Assembly (NCBI GenBank): GCA_024305745.1
Contig: JAHRBS010000014.1
Span: 1,309,501 to 1,373,500, forward strand
Length of the DNA: 64,000 nucleotides
From: Polyporus tsugae
Taxonomy: Eukaryota > Basidiomycota > Agaricomycetes > Polyporales > Polyporaceae
Direction of reading: 5' to 3'
Shown here: positions 23,380 to 34,574 of the stretch, one piece after another
Numbering within the stretch: position 1 is the stretch's first letter
Layout: each line of letters opens with the position of its first letter
Position numbers and translations under genes: made by a program
Notes under the pieces: generated by a model
The model's database searches: none
Seen by the model: the letters and a program-made list of their open reading frames with translations, nothing else
What the model was told of the DNA's origin: nothing

Positions 23380-23830
23380 TGTCGACTGTAGATGCCTGTA
23401 ACTGCATGTACGAAGACTTGCGCGCCGACACCTCCCATCTCACTTACGTCCACCTACGTTATTGGTTTTCAGACGAGTTTTACAATGTACGAGCTTCCGT
23501 ATTTGAGCTAGTGAATTCTGATGTAGCGACGGAACAGCGCATGCAACATGGGAGCTTGCTTCGCTTTATTTCATGCTGCCAGTCATTCCGTTAAGCGCAT
23601 TGATCCAAGCGCAATAGTTGGTTCGAGATGGCGAAGTCTAAGCGCTGAGCGGCAGGGCACTCACAAAACATCCACGGTGTCCTCGTTATTGACCGCAGCG
23701 TCAAAGCCCTCCTGCGGGGGCGTCGGTTCTGGACTGGCAGTCCGTCGTATGGCGGATGTGCACATTGGGGAACTGACCACTGGTAGGCGGAGCGGTTGTC
23801 CCTTGCCAGATCCTGCAATGCCCCGTCGTC

Positions 23831-24864
23831 CTTTCGATGTTTGATTTCTGCGCCAGCTCTGGTAGTTCTGAGGCAAGCGATGCTCGGGTTTCAGTTTCAC
23901 TATGTCTGACCAGCTCCCCACTAGGTTGAGAGTTCCTTGACCAATGCATTCATCGAACTGGTCGTTAAGTTGAACGAAACCGTCTTCCGCCCCCTCTTCC
24001 GAAAGATGTTTGATTGGGCTTCCGCAGAAGGTCAGTACAGTTTTCTTCGCGTCTTATCATCTATCACTCATCCGGAGCTCCCAGGAACACCCAATACTTC
24101 GAACCGCAAGATCCTGTTCTGTCATGTATACTCGACTTTGCTCGATTTCTTCAAGGTACGTGCAGAAGTGATCGTTTTTGTGAAGACGGACTCACCCTCG
24201 TTCAAAGGCGCTGATGGTATCGTACATGTCCTTCGGGTGGCAAAGTTTCCTGGAACACCTCCGTACGTTCGCGTCCAAGGACGTTGATGACGGGCAACTC
24301 TGGCTGTCCATTCTACAGACCATCTCCAAGTCGATAACTGCGGATGAGGATAGAGGTTCGTGCGAAAACTATTCAGAGTTTCTGCCCATTCCTCATTGCA
24401 CTTCTCTTCTTCAGTCTTCTGGCGCAGTGACAAGCTGCGACAACTACAGCCTCTAGCCATCCAGCAGGTCCCTGTGGCTGTTCGGGTGAACGTCGCGGAT
24501 AGCAAGGCCGCGGTTTCTGAATGTCTCATTGCAATACTCTCGCTCGTCGACGACGATGTGATGGCCAAGTCTCTCAACCTCGACGTCCTCATGCACAGCA
24601 GGTCAGAGGAGACGCGTGTGCGGTTGTTCAGTATCGCCTGCGCAGAGCAGCTGTGGCGTGCACATGGGGACAAGTTGTTGGGTATGTGCTTTCCTCAATT
24701 CTTCCACGAAGCACGATGTGCTGACGTGTAATGCAGGTTTCGTGGCAGAGACTGCAACCTTCATCGCCGAAGCAGCGGAGGACGAGAACGATCGTGTAGT
24801 GCAGGAAGCGCATCGACTGAAGGCGGCAGTCGAAGCCGTTGGTGGGAGCATAGACGTTTTGTAG
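23831..24864 (+). pseudogene. UTP10 3'-end duplicate (truncated)
   Basis: Carries only the last part of UTP10, from within the exon reading [18 protein letters not shown] to the normal stop at 24864. The remaining exons, splice sites and frame are the same as in the full gene, with about 20 substitutions, some changing residues (for example AFRPLF to VFRPLF). There is no upstream UTP10 coding sequence and no obvious start, so it cannot make the full protein. The lack of new stops points to recent duplication or gene conversion rather than selection. Confidence 0.88.
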
Positions 24865-25545
24865 CATTGTCCCGTTTCTTATACGGTCAAGGCTCCGCCA
24901 AAACCGTGCACTCCACACTGCTTTTGCACCTTCGTTGATGCTCGAGATGGGTATATCGCGTCTCTGCACAGTCTGAGAGCGACCGGATGCAAAATAACGA
25001 TGGGGGCAACTAACGTGCCAGGCGACGGAAGCCTGAGGCCGATGGTCGAGACGGGTTCAACACAGTGGATGCATACTAAGTTACGGGTCAGGAGGGAGGG
25101 TGTCGCAGCGCACGCAGTCAGTCTGAACTCGATCATGGAGGGCAAATATGAATTATTAGCTGAGCAGCAGTAAATACACACGAGAAAAACGCTACGACAA
25201 GAAGGTCCACGGCATCTCTACGGGGCTGAGCACCGAACACTGCGAATCCCTACTTCTGTTCTAGTCGACGACGCATCGGTGTATAAGCTGGTGGAAGAAG
25301 GAACATAAAGAAACAGAAGCAAACTTGAACAGAATTATGTCTGGGCATGGGGAAGCATGGGCTGTGTGTGTTGAGGGTTATCGGCATGCAAGCGCGGTTG
25401 TGGACAAGGGATCGGCAAGAGGGTATCCGACGATCCTCGACTTCGTCTGGGGGATGTGATGCGCGCGTGGATGACGTGTAGGATGGGCGCGCTCGGGGTG
25501 GACGGTGCAGGTATCCCGGTCTGCCACGCGAGGTAGCCATCACCA

Positions 25546-26623
25546 CTACGCTATAACCATCAGCATGAAGCGCACGATTTCCTCCATGTACTCCTGGAGA
25601 ATCTTCTCGTCCCAGCTGTCAGCCCCCTGCAAGATCTTCAGCGGACTGGCGGGCTCGGGAGACTGAGGAAGCGACAAACCTCGATCTGTATGGATAGCCT
25701 CGAATGCATTGTCCAGATCTGGATCATCCTGTACACACCACCAGTCCACGATCACGATCAGTCATTTCAAACACATGCACCACCAAAGAGAGAGACACGC
25801 ACGGAGTTGGAAGTGTCAGACGGTGCCCAAAGTGGATGGCAGAAACCCTGAGAAGCGGCGAACCGGACGCTACGGCCGCACCGCTGGCAGACGCAGTGGG
25901 CCACAGGACCGGAAGCAGCCCTTCCACATGTCCCAAGTTGGTGCAGGTAGAAACGTAGGCGTTCGGCATCGGCATCCCCTCCTTCGGCGGCGCAAGCTTC
26001 ATTTGCTCGGCCATGAGTTGCGGGGTGCACGGGTTGCTGAGATACTCAGTCCTTGACTTTCGCCATCGCGGCGAGAGGCCGCCTTTGGTCCGACTCTCTG
26101 CCGGAGGTCGATTCTGAGCCAGAAACTTCCTTCCACCGAATGCCGATGGGTACGAGGGTATAGCGGGAGACAAAGTGGGCCCTGGCGGAGTGATGTGGGA
26201 CCAGATGTCGCGCGAGGGAGATGCTGGAGTCTATCAAGATGTTCATTAGCGTGGGTCGGCCCGGTCAAATAGGTAGAGAACTTACACGCTACTACCAAAA
26301 GTGACGTGGGCTTGGGACGACGCTTCCGCAGAGACAGGGTTCAGGCTGTATGTAGCGAGTGCGACCGCAGCTTCGAGGTGGCGGCCGTCTCTTTGGGGGT
26401 GAGCTCGACGAGCAGCCTCCACGGTCGTCCAGAAACCGCAATGTTTAGGAAGCTGGTTCTCAGCGATGAGGTACCTACGTATGGGGGTCAGAGAGTGTAC
26501 AGAAAACGGCGTTGGCGGCGTACCGTTAGGTTGCTGAATACACAGAAAACTTTAGCCAGCAGAGCGTTTCGCACGGTATCCCCCTCTACAATGATCGCCG
26601 GTATATGCCTGGTCCCACGGAGG
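25546..26623 (-). pseudogene. AT1 3'-part duplicate, frameshifted
   Basis: Matches the C-terminal half of AT1 (tail identical: EKILQEYMEEIVRFMLMVIA). It has lost the N-terminal exons with the HxxxD active site. An 8-bp deletion near 26047 breaks the frame just upstream of EYLSNPCTPQL, and a deletion of about 65 bp near 26376 removes part of the KGLKKLGF-type helix region. Most single-base changes relative to AT1 fall here, not in the adjoining UTP10 part. Clearly non-functional. Confidence 0.88.
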
Positions 26624-27575
26624 GAGGGACGAAAAATGCGCTTGAATAAGAGGACCATGGAGAGCAAAGTTGGGGAGGAAAAAAAGTAGGAAGCGGAACA
26701 GAGAGCAGGGTTGGTGAGTGTGAGATGGAGGCGAGGGCGTCGACGACGCGATTGGCTTGGGCCGGGGTGAAGGTGGCAACAGTGTCAACGTGAGTGGGGG
26801 TGTAGTCTGTATACCGTGTAGAGGAGCAAGATGCCATGGGAGTAAGCCAGTCAAGGGTGCACCGTGCGTGAAACAAGCGCGAACCGTCAGATCTGATCGG
26901 AGCTCGTTCCCACGCCACCGACACCGACACTTACTTGGACTACGGTACGCGTATACGTACGAGACTCGCAGCACGTTCCCCGCGATCTACCTAGCTAGTA
27001 CATGGAGAATCACTTCCAAAGTCTGGGGGAGAAGCTAAGCAGCTATGTCGGGTCCACGTGGAAACAATAGCACAGGCCAGCGAAGACGGCGGTGTTCGCA
27101 GTCGACTCGGAAAAGGGCATGGCAAATGCGAGTGCCAGTGGGCAAGGCAATGTTGGTGCTCGCAGATCTAGAGGCAGTTTGGTCTCCGATGGCGAGGAAT
27201 TCATACATCCGCTGCATGCCGTAGTCCCTCGACCACGAGGCTGCCCAAGTTACATATGCATTGTCTGCGTTAACTCGTTGACGTCCGAGTCCCATGCCGC
27301 ACCTTAGGCCTGGCGTCGCTGACCTGGACAAGGTCGGCCACAGGCTCGCCCCATTTCTTCATAAAAAGCATGAACAGTGGATATACATAGTTGTGACGTG
27401 TCCGGACATTTATTCTTCGTTGGCTAACTCAAGCCAGAGAGAAAGCTCGTCACATCGAAGTGGCGTCCAGTTCCTTCATCCTGCCGTATTCCAATTGCTC
27501 TCCCCGTTTGGGCACACCTCCTTCGATTTCTGTTGTGACCTTGATGTTGATTACGCTCGGATCCTCACTCGCAAG
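26624..27575. other. Intergenic region with no supported gene
   Basis: About 950 bp between the AT1 remnant and the next membrane-protein gene. Overlapping short frames on both strands (for example 26586-26930 and 27035-27331) lack recognisable motifs. Confidence 0.45.
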
Positions 27576-29789
27576 CTAAGACATTGTCTGATGAGCATTA
27601 CACAGATCATCAATTCCTTCGCGTACCTGTGGCACATTCCAACGCTCAATCTCAGCACGACGGTTCACCCGAGCGAAGACATTCATGCCAATCGTTCCGG
27701 ATTCGAAGACATTGGCTCCATTTTTCAGGTGTAGCCTTCGAGAGTTCAGCCTAGTAGTAGTTACATTCAGCAATCAGAAGAAGAAGTGCGAGGGGGGGGC
27801 TCGAGATATGACCCACACCGCGAGGAAGGTGTTCGTGTAGACTATCAGACAACCATCAGTGGATGCTGAGGGATAGAGACGGTCAAAAGCATACCTCTTG
27901 CCGTGACTAGGTGCACCGCAGCCCAGTAAAGGGAATTTCTCTTGGCAACCACCTGCACAACACTTGGATGAGTGACAATCGAGCTGCCTTGTGAATGGAC
28001 TTACAAGCAAGAAAGTCATGCCGTCTAACACACTATCGTCGGAAATATCGTGATGACGATTAGATTTCACCCCAACTATCATTGCATCGCAATATTCACC
28101 AGTTCAGAAGCCCTGAGAAAATATTCAGCCGGCATGTACGTTCACAAAGTAAGGCTTTACACAAACCTGTGTTTACCACATATACCATCACTGTGTCGAA
28201 CATAGCTTCGGGACTGATGGTACTCCAGTTAGCAAAGTTGCTTGCTTTGGTCAGGATGGTACCAATACTACTAACCGGTCGTGATTCATACGTCCGCGAC
28301 GGAGTACGATCATCAGAGCCCCAGTCAGGAGCACGTCCGCGAGTACAGCCGCCCCGAAGCAGGCCGCGATAAGCCACTGTGAAATGATCATGGATATTGT
28401 AGATAGGATCTCATGTGTTCACTTACAGTGAAGCGTAGGTAAGGCTCGATAGAGTTCGCCATGAAACTAGAAAGTCACATCAAGTTAGAATATCAGTTTT
28501 ATTGTGCCTTCGTGTGGTTGCAGTGCCAACTGCCAACTGGAGGCTACTGCAGTGCAGGGATTAAACACATGGACAACCTACCCTTTCATCGTGAGAGCTA
28601 CCATTTGGATCAGCGACCGAAGATGGTCCAGGAAATAGAAGTACAGGACATACCGATCCCAAAACCTAGCAATGGACAGATACAAGGTATGATGTTAGTG
28701 GGAAAACAGGTTGAGTCCGGCTATCACTATGCAGCATACCGATCTTCGTTCCAATGGAAAGAATCTGACAGCCTAGAGTTAGCGGTTGCTCGGCCAAAAT
28801 GACGACTAGGAGCTCACGGCAAGTATAGAAACCACCTTGTACCTGAAACCAACTACGCTCACTGAGAACTACGGATGTCGAAGAAAAGAATAGATCATAC
28901 TCATAGAAACCCGACGAGCGAAGAAGCTAGGATATCCCTATCAGTGTTCGCACCCCCACAACTTGAAGATTGATATGGAACTGCATACGCGTGAGAGGTG
29001 ACCGTGATCAATGACTATAAAGTCCCACCCAGAATGGCGCGATGAGTCCGAGTCTCCAGTATACCCAATGTTATGTCACTCACCCCAATTGCCGGGATCA
29101 ACTGGTGTTCCGAAAATGTGGACATAGATGAGACTCCTCGGGGATGTTCTAGTATAAGACCGGACATCGGACGTACATTCACGCTCCTATGTGACATGAG
29201 AGCAAGTAGATATGTAGCAACACATTGACATACCAAGTAGCCGGGATATGCGTCAGGATGACACGGTTGTCGAAGTTCATGACTAGGTAGAAGTAACTTG
29301 AATAAAACACGGTCAGAGTCGGCATACGGCAAAGCCCCGAACGCACTAACCAGGTATGTAGGCTCAACGCGACCTGAACTGTTGCTAGGCCACTGCGGCA
29401 TGCATCATATGAGGAAATTGAAGGTAAAGACGAGCGAGTCCGAGTATGTGTTCTCACATTGCGCCCAGTACCTGTTTGCTCGTTAAAATACATTGCCTCC
29501 CATATCATGTCTGTCACCCACTAATGCTTTGATGAAGATCTCGTCGCTTGAATACTGCCGCCCATACTTGTACAACTGGTTGAGGTTGAGTCCGTATAAA
29601 CTCCATAACCAGCAGAGGTCAGACAATCGACGTCTCAATGAACAAAAAATGCACTCACATTGTACTGAGAAATGTCCCGATGAGTAAAGAACCGAATGTG
29701 CTGTCGAGGGATAAGTCAAGTCCGAGCTCTGACAAAGCATCGGAGCTGGTAATAGCTTGCTGGGTTGTGGATACAAGGAGTCGCGGCAT
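27576..29789 (-). CDS. DUF6534-type 7-TM membrane protein, copy B
   Basis: Member of the small Agaricomycete membrane-protein family annotated as DUF6534; molecular function unknown. Starts MPRLLVSTTQQAITSSDALS at 29789. The first helix LDSTFGSLLIGTFLST joins across an intron to ILYGLNLNQLYKYGRQYSSD, the usual family N-terminus. A later exon gives SYFYLVMNFDNRVILTHIP. Near the end, VYTNTFLAV is spliced to LNSRRLHLKNGANVF, the typical family finish (LY-N-LLA-LN-R), and the tail ends at the stop 27576. The middle exons (28.1-29.1 kb) are short and hard to join by eye, so an internal defect cannot be excluded. It resembles the gene at 32.2-34.1 kb. Confidence 0.6.
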
Positions 29790-31219
29790 ATCTCGATGTT
29801 CGAGCCGGGTGAAGATGCTGTGGACTTTCTCGGAGAAGCACCTATCCATATAAAATTGTGCTACATATATGAAACGGCCAATGCGGCGTGCTCCGTTGTG
29901 GAAAGGTCTGAGTCCTGATGGGCAGGGAAATGCAGTTCACAACACGAACCGCATTCACTAGTGGTTCGTCGTCCACCATGATGGGATGCTAACTTCCGTA
30001 ACCTGGGCCTAGATATTGCATATCAGAACTCAGTAATCAGGCCTCAGGTACGACACTGGCAGATCATCTTACCGTACCGATGGAATCTTAAGGGAGGTTC
30101 ACCGCCGGTGACAGCAAGCGGATGTGGGGCGCCTCGTACCCCTGCCAGTGGAGTGACCGCTGCTGCCGCTGTCACCAGTTGTTGGTTGCGGGGTGTTTCG
30201 CTCAATCTAGCACATTGGAAATTGGAATTACGAATAGACTTACGGTGGACTCGTGTGGCCGAGTACTATGCCAGCCCAGCAGGCATCCGAGTCCGAGTAT
30301 ATATACGTAGCAGCAAGACCGCCACCTACGGGCCTCGTGAGAACCTGTGGCGACCTGGCGCTTGAGAAAGCTCTCTCTCCGAGCCCCCCGAGAACGCCCA
30401 CATAGCTTCCATCTGCGCGCTGACCGGTGCTCGGCGCTATTTCTGGTAGAGTAAGCCTAGACAGTTTGTTGCTTCTGTCAGACACCATGCATGAAGTGTT
30501 TCTCCCAGGAAGCTGCCATACGCTGCCACCGTGGTGGCAGGCCATCGGCTCGCCGCTCGCCGCCCCCATCGCCCTTCGGAACATACTAGTAGCGCTTTGC
30601 AGGCTGAGCTTTCCTGCTCTGCCCTCAAGCTTCAAGGCCTGACGAGCAGCCTTGCAAACGGTGGGAGAGCGTCCAAACTAAGTTTCCTTGCTGATGCTAA
30701 CGGCGCGGCCAATATCCGATCCCAACAGCACGATCCCGGAGCTCACAGCGCTTAAGATCGCTCCGATGCGTAGCATCCAAGACAAGCCGACCTTGTTCCA
30801 GTCATGTGTGTAATATCCTTACCAGATGGCGGAAGATTCAAGAAGTTCTAAACATTGTACGCAGCGACTGTTCCGCCCCTGCTCAGATGCATACAGTAAG
30901 TAGCTCCCATCCTCGAGACACTCCTTGTCCTCACTTCCATCATGTCCGAGTCTCACCAACCCGCCACTGCTTTTACGCTACACAAGATGGAAGCCCACTG
31001 TACATACGGTGCGGCGCTGTTTCACCTAAAGATATCGCGAAGGATCGCGTCCTCGAAAAGCTCTCTCTAGCTGAGCCGATAAAGTCATATACAGTGAGTT
31101 ATACACGCGAAGCCGTCAGCCCCTATTTCCAGGGCAAATTTGCCTCCTCCGGGACCTGGGACGGCCTTCGCGATAACAACTGGAGCTCTCGTCAGAACGA
31201 CAGGGCGACTGACACGCTC
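29790..31219. other. Intergenic region with no supported gene
   Basis: About 1.4 kb. It contains the promoter side of the DUF6534-B gene and a TATA-like tatatatac at about 30298. The frames at 30240-30642 on both strands look like chance frames. The right end (about 31125-31210) shares a short repeat with the F-box gene tail at 63.3-63.4 kb. Confidence 0.45.
31125..31210 (-). repeat. Short dispersed repeat, copy 1
   Basis: On the minus strand it reads agagctccagttgttatcgc followed by gaaggccgtcccaggtcc. Almost the same sequence occurs on the plus strand at about 63340-63385 in the tail of the F-box gene. Probably a piece of a dispersed element. Confidence 0.6.
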
Positions 31220-31482
31220 CCCTGCAACAATACCTCCACCGCATTGGCAAGGTCGACTCGCCCTACTGTCCCGCATGCCGGTCAGACAAGGAGACCATGA
31301 TTCACTACCTCATCCAGTGCCTCGCGCGCCGCCTACAGCGTGCTGTGCTCTCCCATGCCCTCCCAGGTTCACGCCTCACCATCAAGAACCTCCTCGCCAG
31401 TACAGACTCGCACGACGTGCTGGCCTGCTTTATCAGCGAGACCGGCCGCTTCCCCGCCCTCTTCCCCAGCTCCGCTGAGTAG
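31220..31482 (+). mobile_element. Non-LTR (LINE) retroelement 3' fragment
   Basis: In one frame the sequence reads QQYLHRIGKVDSPYCPACRS, then ETMIHYLIQC, then ALPGSRLTIKNLLASTDSHD and FISETGRFPALFPSSAE before a stop at 31480-31482. This C-x2-C...H-x4-C zinc-knuckle-like end after a YLHRIGK motif is typical of the C-terminus of fungal LINE ORF2 proteins. The upstream frame has stops and no reverse transcriptase, so it is a 5'-truncated relic. The following AT-rich tract to about 31760 may be its 3' UTR. Confidence 0.68.
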
Positions 31483-32179
31483 GAACATTGTCGAAAACAT
31501 TTGCGGCACCTCCCCAGGGACCCCCACGACTGGTATGCACCCACCACTGGGTGGTGCAAGCAGCCTGCAGCACCCGACAATTCGACCTTTCCTCGCTCCT
31601 GCCTGCCCGCAACCTAGCGCCGGACTTAGCGCCCGTCCCCGCGCTGTATGCCGCCACCCCCGGGCCTCCGACTTCCCTGATGATGACACTCTCCCGCTCC
31701 GTTTGTACGACATACTGTATATAACATACTATTACATACTACAACTTTACCTACGCTACTATGCACCTCTCTTTCTCCCTTCCTTAGCAACCCAGTACGC
31801 GCTACTATCCCGACTACCCGGCCCTGCCCCTCACCAAACACCTGCTATGCCCACGACACACACACCGCTGGGTCAGACGGGTGTGATATACAAATGTAGA
31901 AAGATATAATCCACGAATTTACGGACAAACCAGGCATGGTAGAGCCATACTGGGAAGAAGACGCGACTGCATGCCTGCCATCCAACAGACGCAGGTAGGA
32001 CGTAAACGAACAAATGATGAACAGATTCAGAGACCAAGAAAGAACGGCTCGAAGCACGCGCACAATGGCAAAGCCGATAACGGGCCTGGCCGCCTAAACA
32101 AGTCCTATGCCGCGGAACCGATATCCTGTCCAACCATTACTCAAAACCAGAGTAGAGCAGGATGGAAAAGGCACGCACT

Positions 32180-34129
32180 TCATAGCATGTATCGATAGCA
32201 TGTCCCTTCTTTGCACTCGCAGCCTGGCGGGCGGCATAAGCATAGACTTGAAGATGACCTAAATAAAACACCAACCCCATCTAGAGTCCCCGAGGACCCT
32301 TCCGACATCGTTGTGCTCGCAGGGAATGTGCCCGCCTTGCCGGGAGAATTGAACACGATGGATGTGTGGTTCATCTCAACCTCCGCAAACCCATGTTTAT
32401 CGGTGAGAGACATTCGAACGTTGAGTCTAGTCAATAATAAGGGGCAGACTCGGAGATTCTTCACTGAAGGATTTGTGATACTTACGTTGCAAGGAGTGCG
32501 TTCACATAGACTTAGGGACTTATTAGCACCTTCATGAAATAGGATATGGTGTAATGATACATACGCTTGCTGACAATCATGTGGAATGGCAACCAGAAAT
32601 ACCGGCCAGGCATAGCAACATTCTGGATGATGTCAAGTATATCAGTGCTTGCGGATAGCTTACAACTTGAAACAAGCGTACCGTTACAAGGAAACAGGTT
32701 TGAATAATGCTTGTGAGAACGTTGTCAGATGAGAGGCTGCCCGGCAGATGGACTGTGTATGTGATTTGAGTGACCTACGTCGTTAATGCACCTCGGTTGA
32801 TAGCGAAGACCATCAGCTTATCAACCAGAGAATCCGTTCTAGACATGCGCACATTATGATACTACTGAGAGGCTCGTTGGGTAAAACACTCACGAAGTGA
32901 GGCCGGAACGCCCGTTGTGGAGGTAGTAGCACAGGCCGCCTGTGATGAGAATGTCGCACAGTGCAGCGAATCCTTGCACAAGGCCGCCAATGATCAGCAC
33001 TTCATTAGAGGCAAGGGAAAGAACGCTCTTGACGATGAACCTAAGGAGAGACCGTTGAGCTGTCATTGAAAAGGTGCACATGCTTGATAGACCTCACAAA
33101 TGTGCAGTGGTCTCTGATCGGAGATCGAACATGTCAGTTTCATGGACTATCTTAGCTAGCGATGACATACCGATGCCGAGACCTGGAGAACCTGTCAGCG
33201 CTCTGCTTAAATGACTTGTCGTGAACAGACGTACCGAAAGAGGCTAGAGCTAAGATGGCCTAGGAGTATGGTCGGTTGAGGACGGATTCGAAGACAATGG
33301 GAGTCGAACTCACGATCGACCCCACTAAGATTCTGTTCCCATGACTAACTGTGCTTGGTCAGTGAACAGTTGCAATTCATAGAAAAGGAAGGGATGCGTA
33401 CATCTCCATAGACATTCCGCGAAGTAGCTGTACGTGTCTAAGCCTTCGAGCTAGTTCGTATGTGGGACAGAAGAGGACGCACCATTGTACAACGAATGTA
33501 ATCAGAGTCTGCAGATTTTACACTGAGTCTCGGAAGAACGTTTCGCCTCATATCATACTGACCGTGACACCATTTTCAAGCTACCGACGAGCTCTGGTGA
33601 GCACTGAAGTATCCGGATAAGCAGAACAGAAGAATATACCGAGAAGCTCCTAAGAGAACGTCAATGGCTGTTTCCCCGCGGAGGAAAGACAACACGCACC
33701 AGACCAGATTGGCGTCCTTGAGCGGATCCGTGAAGTTGAGCACAAAGTACGTGTACAGAGAATGCGCCACAAGTATTGTTCCGAGCGTATCGAGTATCCT
33801 AGACAGGCGAAGTGTTTGTTCCGTCGTCTAGGGGAACCACTGCAGTACTCGTGCTCACCAGAGGGCGCCAACCTGCGAAGGTCTTAATATCAGGACGGCG
33901 CTCATGTAGTTTCTCTGGAGCTCACCGTTAGCTTGATGTACAACTTGTCATTGGGATAGGTCCTGAAGTAGAAGTATGTTTGTAGGACGGTGATCCCATA
34001 AATGCTGTGAGACAGTTGTCAGTACTGGTTCAGCGGGTGGGAGTGCAACTCTTACGTGGTCGAGATAGTAAACCCGATGAGCTGGCAAGCAAAGCTCTCC
34101 AAGAGAGTGGCGATGAATGGGGAAGCCAT
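32180..34129 (-). CDS. DUF6534-type 7-TM membrane protein, copy A
   Basis: Starts MASPFIATLLESFACQLIGF at 34129, followed after an intron by IYGITVLQTYFYFRTYPNDK, a signature of this family. The next exons give ILDTLGTILVAHSLYTYFVL and NFTDPLKDANLVW. The gene continues through many short exons to SNEVLIIGGLVQGFAALCDI, LITGGLCYYLHNGRSG and RTDSLVDKLMVFAINRGALT. Then come MPGRYFWLPFHMIVSKR and LYVNALLAT spliced to LNVRMSLTDKHG, all in the order expected for DUF6534 proteins. The hydrophilic tail ends ECKEGTCYRYML at 32180. Seven hydrophobic helices are likely. It is divergently oriented to the metallo-hydrolase gene (445 bp between starts), which may share its promoter region. Confidence 0.74.
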
Positions 34130-34574
34130 GGCAGATGGGAAGGTCAGAGAGTACGTTGGTACACAGTTCAGAGCAGCAGCCGTGCTCCTGCAATATATAA
34201 TAGCCACAACCCACAACCCCGATCCCATGCAAACCCACGATCCTGCCTTTGGTGAGCCAATATGAACGAGCGGGACACCCTGAGTTCGAGCGAAGCGCTA
34301 TCTGTCAGAAGACGGTTCTTCCTGATTCTTCACGAATCACGATCAGAGGAACCGCGCCGGCTCCGGCAGCACATCGGAATACAGCATATTTCGATTTCCA
34401 GCGAAAACCTTCTGAAAACGAAATTTTGAGCTACTGTAAGGTTCGACAGAACTACTTATCATGATCCTCTTATGATGCACCCTAAGACCGCTGCAGGTCG
34501 GCATCTGCTATATTCATACCGCGACCGGGCACTGTACACTGCCAGCCCACAAGCATCCCCCACCCCACAGATCG

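Larger units (their letters stand above)
23831..26623 (+). repeat. Direct repeat, copy 2 (truncated UTP10 + AT1 remnant)
   Basis: Second copy of 2266-5115. The left junction is sharp at about 23831, within a UTP10 exon. Nearly identical through the UTP10 end and the intergenic stretch; increasingly diverged in the AT1 part, with an 8-bp loss near 26047 and a deletion of about 65 bp near 26376. Homology fades at about 26623. Confidence 0.93.
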
